This document shows, in pieces, positions 25,684 to 33,891 of a stretch of 64,000 nt of DNA. Location: positions 2,728,001 to 2,792,000 of the forward strand of contig NZ_CP137080.1 in NCBI RefSeq assembly GCF_036324365.1, given 5' to 3'. Each line of letters starts with the position of its first letter. Position 1 is the first letter of the stretch. The notes beneath the pieces were generated by a model, which saw only the letters and a program-made list of their open reading frames with translations, had not been told where the DNA came from and did no database searches. A program made the translations under genes and the position numbers. The DNA comes from Microbacterium limosum (GTDB lineage: Bacteria > Actinomycetota > Actinomycetes > Actinomycetales > Microbacteriaceae).

Positions 25684-26966
25684 GGCGGTTTCAGAGTCCT
25701 AGCGCAACACCTCGTCGAGGAGGTTCGTTGTGTCGAGGAAGATTCCGTGGGCGACGCGGGCGGGCGCGGTTCGAGGGCTGATCGCGGGTCGTTCTGCGAT
25801 CGAGTTCGCGCCGACTCTGGGTGTCAGCATGAGCGTCGTGAAGTTGTGGGCCAAGCTCGCGGGCGTGGAACTGATGATGGGTCGCGTCGGTGGCGCGAGG
25901 CCGATGCCGATGGATGTGGTGGTCGAGGGGCACCCTGATCGGGGGTATCGGCGGCTCACGCTCGCGGATCGGTCGTTCATTCAGGCAGGCTTGGCGATGC
26001 GTCCCCCGTTATCGATCCGGTCGATCGCGGCGGAGTTGTCCGTGTCCGCCTCGACGGTCTCCCGCGAGATCCGTGCGCATCAGGTGCGGCACTGGGATCG
26101 AAGTCACTACGACGCGGAGATCGCGCACTATCGCGCGTTGGCGGCGCGGCCGCGGTCGCGACCCGGGAAGCTGGAGCATCCGCCGTTGCGGGACGCGGTC
26201 GTGTCACGCTTGAACAACCGATACTCCCCGCAGCAGGTCGCGGGCGAGTTGACGCTGCTGTTCCCCGACGACCCGGAGATGCGCGTGTCGCACGAGACGA
26301 TCTACCAGGCGCTCTACGTGCAAAGCAAAGGCGCGTTGCGTCACGAGCTCACGGTCGAGAAGGCGCTGCGGTCCGGGCGAACTACACGTATCCCGAAATC
26401 GAAGCTGCCGCGCAGATCGAGTCGACCCTGGCTGGAAGGCGCCCGCCTTGCCGATCGTCCCGCCGAGGTCGAGGACCGAGCGGTGCCCGGCCACTGGGAA
26501 GGCGACCTCGTCGTCGGACCGGGCAACTCGGGCATCGTGACCCTGGTCGAACGCACGCACCGGTTCACGCTCCTGGGACGGCTGCCAGGGCAACGCGACA
26601 GCAAGACCGTCACGGACGTCCTCGCCGGCATGATCCGCGACCTTCCCGCAACGCTCACGCGCACGATCACCTGGGACCAGGGCGCCGAGATGGCCGAGCA
26701 TGCCGCGTTCACCATCGCCAGCGACTGCAACGTGTACTTCTGCGACCCGCACTCACCCTGGCAACGCGGCACGAACGAGAACACGAACGGGCTGATCCGC
26801 GACTTCTACCCGAAGGGCACGAACTTCAACGAGATCACCGACGACGAACTCACCGAAACCCAGCGACTCCTGAACATCAGACCGCGTCGCACCCTCGGCT
26901 ACCGGAAACCAGCTGACATGATCAACGAACTGATCAACGGTGTTGCGCTGACAACCTGAAACCGCC
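25684..26966 (+). mobile_element. IS30-family insertion sequence (1,283 bp)
   Basis: Both 28-bp ends begin GGCGGTTTCAG and finish GCGCAACACC in inverted orientation, with a few internal mismatches. A 3-bp duplication GAC flanks the element (25681-25683 and 26967-26969). One transposase ORF is inside. It interrupts the terminal repeats of the outer element. Confidence 0.9.
25730..26959 (+). CDS. IS30-family transposase
   Basis: 409 residues from GTG 25730. An N-terminal HTH region is followed by the IS30 helix SIRSIAAELSVSASTVSREIRAH (residues about 98-120). The DDE catalytic core is complete: D in HWEGDLVVG, D in TWDQGAEMAEH and E in RGTNENTNGLIRDF. The frame is intact, so this IS may be active, and it could explain loss of function at the outer element's right end. 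Confidence 0.92.
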   Translation: MSRKIPWATRAGAVRGLIAGRSAIEFAPTLGVSMSVVKLWAKLAGVELMMGRVGGARPMPMDVVVEGHPDRGYRRLTLADRSFIQAGLAMRPPLSIRSIAAELSVSASTVSREIRAHQVRHWDRSHYDAEIAHYRALAARPRSRPGKLEHPPLRDAVVSRLNNRYSPQQVAGELTLLFPDDPEMRVSHETIYQALYVQSKGALRHELTVEKALRSGRTTRIPKSKLPRRSSRPWLEGARLADRPAEVEDRAVPGHWEGDLVVGPGNSGIVTLVERTHRFTLLGRLPGQRDSKTVTDVLAGMIRDLPATLTRTITWDQGAEMAEHAAFTIASDCNVYFCDPHSPWQRGTNENTNGLIRDFYPKGTNFNEITDDELTETQRLLNIRPRRTLGYRKPADMINELINGVALTT

Positions 26967-27107
26967 GACATTTCATCTGCGAAAAGGACAACTTCAAAAA
27001 AAACCTACAACCCGGTGTAGGAACCGCTCAGAGATGTCCATCTGCGCAGCGAAAGGACGCGGGAGTGACAAGCGAGATGTCCTCGAAAGCCCGCCGCGAA
27101 CATGCTG

Positions 27108-27707
27108 CTAGATGTCTTCGGGAGTCGATCTGTGCTCGTCGGGCGGATGACTCCACCTTTTGCCTTTCGGCGGCGAGATGTAGAGCAAAATGCCGAGAGC
27201 GATGCCGACACCGAGGATGACGTCGGCGAGGTTGCCGATGAACAGGTTGCCGTAGGCGAGGAAGTCGGTGACGTGGCCTCGGCCGAATCCGGGTGGGGCG
27301 AGCAGGCGGTCTAGGAGGTTGCCGACTGCGCCTCCCCACAGCAGGCCGATCGCGACCGCCCACCCGGCGGTGCGGGCGCGTGTTGCGGCGATGAGCAGAG
27401 CCACGGATGCCGCGGCTGCGATGATGGTGAGCAGCCAGGTTGAGCCGGATCCGAGGGACATGACGGTGCCGGGGTTGAACGCGAGCTGCAAGCCGAGCCA
27501 GTCTCCCAGGAGTGGGATGCGGGCTTGTTCGCTGAGCTGCGCGAGGGCGAGTGCTTTGGTTCCCTGGTCGATCAGCACCGCCCCGACAGCGACGGCGCAC
27601 GCGATCAGGAATAGACGCGGTCGGACGCGCGCGCCAAGAGGGCCGGCGGAACTCACTTCCACGGCATCCGCCCTTCCCTGCGCGAGGCCGTGAACGGGAC
27701 CGGTCAT
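27108..27707 (-). CDS. lspA: Lipoprotein signal peptidase, cassette copy 1
   Basis: 199 residues. After a 30-residue extension the LspA core has IDQGTK, LAFNPGTVMSLG, GNLLDR with catalytic D133 and FIGNLADVIL with catalytic D162. Its ATG overlaps the cadA stop (ATGA). LspA beside a metal ATPase is also known from the lead-resistance operon of Cupriavidus (pbrA with a prolipoprotein peptidase), suggesting a role in metal stress rather than housekeeping. It is identical in all four copies and differs from the lspA at 16228. Confidence 0.9.
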   Translation of the reverse strand: MTGPVHGLAQGRADAVEVSSAGPLGARVRPRLFLIACAVAVGAVLIDQGTKALALAQLSEQARIPLLGDWLGLQLAFNPGTVMSLGSGSTWLLTIIAAAASVALLIAATRARTAGWAVAIGLLWGGAVGNLLDRLLAPPGFGRGHVTDFLAYGNLFIGNLADVILGVGIALGILLYISPPKGKRWSHPPDEHRSTPEDI

Positions 27708-29605
27708 GCCTTCGTGCGCCGCGCCGCGCGGAGCCCGTTGAGGATAACGATGACCTCCGCGACTTCGTGCACCAGCACCACGGCGGCGAGGCCCAGAATG
27801 CCGGTGATCGCGAGCGGTAGCAGGACGCGATGATCGCGATGGACAGGATGACGTTCTGGTTGATGATGCTGCGGCCGCGGCGGGCGTGAGCGAGGGCCTG
27901 CGGGATGAGGCGCAGGTCGTGGCCGGTGAACGCGACGTCGGCGGACTCGATCGCGGCATCTGCGCCCTTGGCTCCCATCGCGATCCCCAGGTCGGCGGCT
28001 GCGAGAGCGGGGGCGTCGTTGATGCCGTCCCCGATCATCGCGGTGGGCTGCGACTTCGACAGTTCCGCGACGGCGGTGGCCTTGTCCTCGGGGCGCAGTT
28101 CGGCGCGCACGTCGCTGATGCCGGCCTGTGCGGCGAGGGCCGCGGCGGTGCGGGCGTTGTCGCCGGTGAGCATCGTCACGCCGATCCCGCGCCGGTTCAG
28201 TATGGCGATGACCTCGGGGACTTCGGGGCGCAGCTCGTCCCGCACTCCGATCGCTCCGGCGGGCTGGTCGTTGCGGTGGACGATGACGACGGTCATCCCC
28301 TCGGACTCCATCGCCTCCACGTCGCCGACCAGCGTGCCGGCGTCCAGCCAGCGTGGACTCCCTACGGCGAGACGAGCACCTTCGAGGGTGCCGGCGATGC
28401 CGTGGCCGGCGGTCTCGCTGACGTCTGTAGCGGCCGGAGCGTTGGGAACCGCGGTGGTGATCGCTGCGGCGAGGGGATGCGTGCTGTGACCTTCCAGGCT
28501 CGCCGCCCACGCCAGCACGTCAGCCTCGGTCACGCCGGTGGTGACGACGCGGGTCACGGTGGGCTCGTTGCGAGTCAGGGTGCCGGTCTTGTCGACGGCG
28601 AGGTGGCGGATGCCACCGAACCGCTCGAACGCGGCACCGGACTTCACAACCACACCGAACTTCGACGCAGCCCCGATGGCGGATACGACAGTGACCGGGA
28701 CGGCGATCGCCAGAGCACACGGCGACGCTGCGACCAGCACGACCAGGGCGCGGGTGATCCACAGCTCGGGGTCGCCGCTCAGCAGCGACCCGAGCACGCC
28801 GACCAGCACGGCGAGGATCATCACGCCGGGCACGAGGGGTCGGGCGATGCGGTCGGCCAGGCGGGCGCGGTCGCCCTTCTCGGCCTGCGCCTGCTCGACC
28901 AGTTCCACAATCGTGGTGAGCGAGTTGTCGGTGCCAGCGGCGGTGGCCTCGACCTCGAGGACGCCGGTGGTGTTGATCGACCGGCCGACACGTCGGTGCC
29001 GGGTTCGACCTCGACCGGGATCGACTCCCTGTGATCGCGGACGTGTCCAGGCTGCTCCGCCCGGCGCGCACGATACCGTCTGTCGCGATCCGTTCACCCG
29101 GCCGGACCACGAGCACGTCACCGACGCGCAGCTCCTTCGCCTCTACCTCGGCTGTGGCGTCGCCGCGCTTGACGAGCGCGGCGACGGGCACGAGTTTCAA
29201 CAGTGCCCGCAACCCCGCGCGGGCGCGGTCCATCGCCTTGTCTTCCAGCGCCTCTGCGATCGAGTACAGGAACGCCAGCGCGGCGGCCTCCTCGACGTAG
29301 CCGAGGATCACCGCGCCGGTGGCGCTGATCGTCATGAGCAGGCCGATGCCGAGCTTGCCCTTGGTGAACAGCTTGCGCAGCGCGCCCGGCACGAACGTGT
29401 ACGCGCCCAGCAGCAGACCGATCCAGAACAACACCAGGCCCGCGGTCTCCGCGCCGGTCCACTCGCACACCAGGCCGGCGGCGAACGCGACGCCGGAGGC
29501 GATCGGGATCAGAACGCTCGGGCTCCGATACCAGGACCGGTCATCGTCATCATCGTCGTCGTCGAGGTCGACGTGCTCGACTTGCGAACCCGTGACCGCG
29601 CTCAC
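27704..29605 (-). pseudogene. cadA: CadA-type metal ATPase, cassette copy 1, frameshifted as written
   Basis: Compared with the 634-residue intact copy, single bases are missing near 29026, 28980 and 27825. The first about 190 residues are in frame, the catalytic core lies in other frames, and the net loss of three returns the extreme C-terminus to frame. Two deletions are in C runs and one removes the G from ACTCGCC. In a near-identical tandem array this may reflect unpolished assembly. Confidence 0.8.
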
Positions 29606-29961
29606 GCCCGCACCTCCCCCGCCACGCAACCTTCGACCCCGCAGTTCGGGTCCATGCACGGCACGCTCTCGTCGACCGCGAGTGTCACATCCACCAGCGC
29701 CGTCAGGGCGCGGGCAAGGTGCGGGTCTGCGACCTCGTAGCGGGTCTGCCGGCCCTCGGGCTCGGCCACCACGATCCCGCACCCGCGCAGACACGTCAGA
29801 TGGTTCGACACATTCGAGCGGGACAACCCCAACTCGCGAGACAGCACCGCCGGGTAACTCGGGCCGGCCAAGAGAGTCAGGAGAATGCGAGAGCGGGTCG
29901 GGTCGGCCATAGCTCGACCGAGCCGGTTCATCACATCAAGTTGATCAGCAATAGTCAGCAC
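29602..29961 (-). CDS. cmtR: CmtR-type Cd/Pb-sensing repressor, cassette copy 1
   Basis: 119 residues from GTG 29961; this start gives the same length to the first conserved block as Mycobacterium CmtR. Winged HTH with LGLSRSNVSNHLTCLRGCG. Cysteines fall at C57, C61 and C102, the numbering of the Cd/Pb ligands in M. tuberculosis CmtR; C107 and C112 are extra. It should release DNA on binding cadmium or lead, inducing itself, cadA and lspA. Its stop overlaps the cadA GTG start (GTGA). Longer starts (ATG 29976 or 30054) would pass through the operator dyad. Confidence 0.88.
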   Translation of the reverse strand: MLTIADQLDVMNRLGRAMADPTRSRILLTLLAGPSYPAVLSRELGLSRSNVSNHLTCLRGCGIVVAEPEGRQTRYEVADPHLARALTALVDVTLAVDESVPCMDPNCGVEGCVAGEVRA

Positions 29962-29972
29962 ACGATGACTAT
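29951..29972. promoter_or_regulatory. CmtR operator dyad, copy 1
   Basis: ATAGTCA, 8 nt, TGACTAT: a perfect 7-bp inverted repeat overlapping the GTG start of cmtR. The same place in element B has a one-mismatch version, so the site is conserved between two diverged loci. Confidence 0.6.
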
Positions 29973-30200
29973 ACATCAACTGCTGTACTCCGTCGGGCGC
30001 TTGCTTCTTCGTACTTGGACCCGCGATTCTCCCGAGAAATGTCCGGATGGACATCGCGTGGACATTTCATCCGCGAAATGGACATTTCAAAAAAATCCCT
30101 ACACCCGGTGTAGGAACCGCTCAGAGATGTCCATCTGCGCAGCGAAAGGACGCGGGAGTGACAAGCGAGATGTCCTCGAAAGCCCGCCGCGAACATGCTG

Positions 30201-30800
30201 CTAGATGTCTTCGGGAGTCGATCTGTGCTCGTCGGGCGGATGACTCCACCTTTTGCCTTTCGGCGGCGAGATGTAGAGCAAAATGCCGAGAGCGATGCCG
30301 ACACCGAGGATGACGTCGGCGAGGTTGCCGATGAACAGGTTGCCGTAGGCGAGGAAGTCGGTGACGTGGCCTCGGCCGAATCCGGGTGGGGCGAGCAGGC
30401 GGTCTAGGAGGTTGCCGACTGCGCCTCCCCACAGCAGGCCGATCGCGACCGCCCACCCGGCGGTGCGGGCGCGTGTTGCGGCGATGAGCAGAGCCACGGA
30501 TGCCGCGGCTGCGATGATGGTGAGCAGCCAGGTTGAGCCGGATCCGAGGGACATGACGGTGCCGGGGTTGAACGCGAGCTGCAAGCCGAGCCAGTCTCCC
30601 AGGAGTGGGATGCGGGCTTGTTCGCTGAGCTGCGCGAGGGCGAGTGCTTTGGTTCCCTGGTCGATCAGCACCGCCCCGACAGCGACGGCGCACGCGATCA
30701 GGAATAGACGCGGTCGGACGCGCGCGCCAAGAGGGCCGGCGGAACTCACTTCCACGGCATCCGCCCTTCCCTGCGCGAGGCCGTGAACGGGACCGGTCAT
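30201..30800 (-). CDS. lspA: Lipoprotein signal peptidase, cassette copy 2
   Basis: Same 199-residue protein as copy 1, intact, with ATG overlapping the cadA stop. Confidence 0.9.
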   Translation of the reverse strand: MTGPVHGLAQGRADAVEVSSAGPLGARVRPRLFLIACAVAVGAVLIDQGTKALALAQLSEQARIPLLGDWLGLQLAFNPGTVMSLGSGSTWLLTIIAAAASVALLIAATRARTAGWAVAIGLLWGGAVGNLLDRLLAPPGFGRGHVTDFLAYGNLFIGNLADVILGVGIALGILLYISPPKGKRWSHPPDEHRSTPEDI

Positions 30801-32698
30801 GCCTTCGTGCGCCGCGCCGCGCGGAGCCCGTTGAGGATAACGATGACCTCCGCGACTTCGTGCACCAGCACCACGGCGGCGAGGCCCAGAATGCCGGTGA
30901 TCGCGAGCGGTAGCAGGACCGCGATGATCGCGATGGACAGGATGACGTTCTGGTTGATGATGCTGCGGCCGCGGCGGGCGTGAGCGAGGGCCTGCGGGAT
31001 GAGGCGCAGGTCGTGGCCGGTGAACGCGACGTCGGCGGACTCGATCGCGGCATCTGCGCCCTTGGCTCCCATCGCGATCCCCAGGTCGGCGGCTGCGAGA
31101 GCGGGGGCGTCGTTGATGCCGTCCCCGATCATCGCGGTGGCTGCGACTTCGACAGTTCCGCGACGGCGGTGGCCTTGTCCTCGGGGCGCAGTTCGGCGCG
31201 CACGTCGCTGATGCCGGCCTGTGCGGCGAGGGCCGCGGCGGTGCGGGCGTTGTCGCCGGTGAGCATCGTCACGCCGATCCCGCGCCGGTTCAGTATGGCG
31301 ATGACCTCGGGGACTTCGGGGCGCAGCTCGTCCCGCACTCCGATCGCTCCGGCGGGCTGGTCGTTGCGGTGGACGATGACGACGGTCATCCCCTCGGACT
31401 CCATCGCCTCCACGTCGCCGACCAGCGTGCCGGCGTCCAGCCAGCGTGGACTCCCTACGGCGAGACGAGCACCTTCGAGGGTGCCGGCGATGCCGTGGCC
31501 GGCGGTCTCGCTGACGTCTGTAGCGGCCGGAGCGTTGGGAACCGCGGTGGTGATCGCTGCGGCGAGGGGATGCGTGCTGTGACCTTCCAGGCTCGCCGCC
31601 CACGCCAGCACGTCAGCCTCGGTCACGCCGGTGGTGACGACGCGGGTCACGGTGGGCTCGTTGCGAGTCAGGGTGCCGGTCTTGTCGACGGCGAGGTGGC
31701 GGATGCCACCGAACCGCTCGAACGCGGCACCGGACTTCACAACCACACCGAACTTCGACGCAGCCCCGATGGCGGATACGACAGTGACCGGGACGGCGAT
31801 CGCCAGAGCACACGGCGACGCTGCGACCAGCACGACCAGGGCGCGGGTGATCCACAGCTCGGGGTCGCCGCTCAGCAGCGACCCGAGCACGCCGACCAGC
31901 ACGGCGAGGATCATCACGCCGGGCACGAGGGGTCGGGCGATGCGGTCGGCCAGGCGGGCGCGGTCGCCCTTCTCGGCCTGCGCCTGCTCGACCAGTTCCA
32001 CAATCGTGGTGAGCGAGTTGTCGGTGCCAGCGGCGGTGGCCTCGACCTCGAGGACGCCGGTGTGTTGATCGACCGGCCGACACGTCGGTGCCGGGTTCGA
32101 CCTCGACCGGGATCGACTCGCCTGTGATCGCGGACGTGTCCAGGCTGCTCCGCCCGGCGCGCACGATACCGTCTGTCGCGATCCGTTCACCCGGCCGGAC
32201 CACGAGCACGTCACCGACGCGCAGCTCCTTCGCCTCTACCTCGGCTGTGGCGTCGCCGCGCTTGACGAGCGCGGCGACGGGCACGAGTTTCAACAGTGCC
32301 CGCAACCCCGCGCGGGCGCGGTCCATCGCCTTGTCTTCCAGCGCCTCTGCGATCGAGTACAGGAACGCCAGCGCGGCGGCCTCCTCGACGTAGCCGAGGA
32401 TCACCGCGCCGGTGGCGCTGATCGTCATGAGCAGGCCGATGCCGAGCTTGCCCTTGGTGAACAGCTTGCGCAGCGCGCCCGGCACGAACGTGTACGCGCC
32501 CAGCAGCAGACCGATCCAGAACAACACCAGGCCCGCGGTCTCCGCGCCGGTCCACTCGCACACCAGGCCGGCGGCGAACGCGACGCCGGAGGCGATCGGG
32601 ATCAGAACGCTCGGGCTCCGATACCAGGACCGGTCATCGTCATCATCGTCGTCGTCGAGGTCGACGTGCTCGACTTGCGAACCCGTGACCGCGCTCAC
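30797..32698 (-). pseudogene. cadA: CadA-type metal ATPase, cassette copy 2, frameshifted as written
   Basis: Two bases are missing near 32061-32075 (GGTGGTG read as GGTGTG; CCC read as CC) and one near 31140 (GGG read as GG). The region between them, roughly 310 residues with the SPC and DKTGT motifs, is out of frame; both ends are in frame. Copies 3 and 4 show the intact form. Confidence 0.8.
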
Positions 32699-33053
32699 GC
32701 CCGCACCTCCCCCGCCACGCAACCTTCGACCCCGCAGTTCGGGTCCATGCACGGCACGCTCTCGTCGACCGCGAGTGTCACATCCACCAGCGCCGTCAGG
32801 CGCGGGCAAGGTGCGGGTCTGCGACCTCGTAGCGGGTCTGCCGGCCCTCGGGCTCGGCCACCACGATCCCGCACCCGCGCAGACACGTCAGATGGTTCGA
32901 CACATTCGAGCGGGACAACCCCAACTCGCGAGACAGCACCGCCGGGTAACTCGGGCCGGCCAAGAGAGTCAGGAGAATGCGAGAGCGGGTCGGGTCGGCC
33001 ATAGCTCGACCGAGCCGGTTCATCACATCAAGTTGATCAGCAATAGTCAGCAC
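32695..33053 (-). pseudogene. cmtR: CmtR-type repressor, cassette copy 2, frameshifted as written
   Basis: Identical to copy 1 except for one missing G in a GGG run near 32799, after about 85 residues. The third sensing cysteine (C102) is lost from the frame while the HTH and C57/C61 remain. Confidence 0.78.
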
Positions 33054-33064
33054 ACGATGACTAT
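33043..33064. promoter_or_regulatory. CmtR operator dyad, copy 2
   Basis: Same perfect ATAGTCA/TGACTAT dyad overlapping the cmtR start. Confidence 0.6.
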
Positions 33065-33291
33065 ACATCAACTGCTGTACTCCGTCGGGCGCTTGCTTCT
33101 TCGTACTTGGACCCGCGATTCTCCCGAGAAATGTCCGGATGGACATCGCGTGGACATTTCATCCGCGAAATGGACATTTCAAAAAAATCCCTACACCCGG
33201 TGTAGGAACCGCTCAGAGATGTCCATCTGCGCAGCGAAAGGACGCGGAGTGACAAGCGAGATGTCCTCGAAAGCCCGCCGCGAACATGCTG

Positions 33292-33891
33292 CTAGATGTC
33301 TTCGGGAGTCGATCTGTGCTCGTCGGGCGGATGACTCCACCTTTTGCCTTTCGGCGGCGAGATGTAGAGCAAAATGCCGAGAGCGATGCCGACACCGAGG
33401 ATGACGTCGGCGAGGTTGCCGATGAACAGGTTGCCGTAGGCGAGGAAGTCGGTGACGTGGCCTCGGCCGAATCCGGGTGGGGCGAGCAGGCGGTCTAGGA
33501 GGTTGCCGACTGCGCCTCCCCACAGCAGGCCGATCGCGACCGCCCACCCGGCGGTGCGGGCGCGTGTTGCGGCGATGAGCAGAGCCACGGATGCCGCGGC
33601 TGCGATGATGGTGAGCAGCCAGGTTGAGCCGGATCCGAGGGACATGACGGTGCCGGGGTTGAACGCGAGCTGCAAGCCGAGCCAGTCTCCCAGGAGTGGG
33701 ATGCGGGCTTGTTCGCTGAGCTGCGCGAGGGCGAGTGCTTTGGTTCCCTGGTCGATCAGCACCGCCCCGACAGCGACGGCGCACGCGATCAGGAATAGAC
33801 GCGGTCGGACGCGCGCGCCAAGAGGGCCGGCGGAACTCACTTCCACGGCATCCGCCCTTCCCTGCGCGAGGCCGTGAACGGGACCGGTCAT
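33292..33891 (-). CDS. lspA: Lipoprotein signal peptidase, cassette copy 3
   Basis: Identical to copy 1; 199 residues, coupled to cadA by ATGA. Confidence 0.9.
   Translation of the reverse strand: MTGPVHGLAQGRADAVEVSSAGPLGARVRPRLFLIACAVAVGAVLIDQGTKALALAQLSEQARIPLLGDWLGLQLAFNPGTVMSLGSGSTWLLTIIAAAASVALLIAATRARTAGWAVAIGLLWGGAVGNLLDRLLAPPGFGRGHVTDFLAYGNLFIGNLADVILGVGIALGILLYISPPKGKRWSHPPDEHRSTPEDI

Larger units (their letters stand above)
25656..27009. mobile_element. Right terminus of the outer Tn7-like element (A), split by an IS30-type element
   Basis: With the IS30 copy removed, the sequence reads from GAAATGTCCATATGGACA (25656-25673) through further ATGTCC/GGACA boxes and an A-rich run to CCTACA at 27004-27009. 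The arrangement is the same as the right end of each terminal cassette, with base differences. It lies about 120 bp beyond drmC once element B is removed, so the DISARM genes are end-proximal cargo. CCCGG follows at 27011-27015, with one extra A in between. Confidence 0.6.
27016..30103 (-). mobile_element. Cassette copy E1
   Basis: The left terminus has TGTAGGAACC and then GAGATGTCC boxes (twice within 80 bp); the right terminus reading inward is TGTAGGGA, a T run and GAAATGTCC boxes. There is no transposase. It carries three single-base deletions relative to E4 (near 27825, 28980 and 29026), all within cadA. Confidence 0.75.
30109..33195 (-). mobile_element. Cassette copy E2
   Basis: Same termini as E1, bounded by CCCGG at 30104-30108 and 33196-33200. 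Four single-base deletions relative to E4: three in cadA and one in cmtR. Confidence 0.75.

Noticed and set aside
27004..27021. The CCTACA-CCCGG-TGTAGG palindrome at each cassette junction as a transcription terminator
   Set aside because: The symmetry follows from two inverted transposon ends meeting across a 5-bp duplication; the stem is short and no T run follows.
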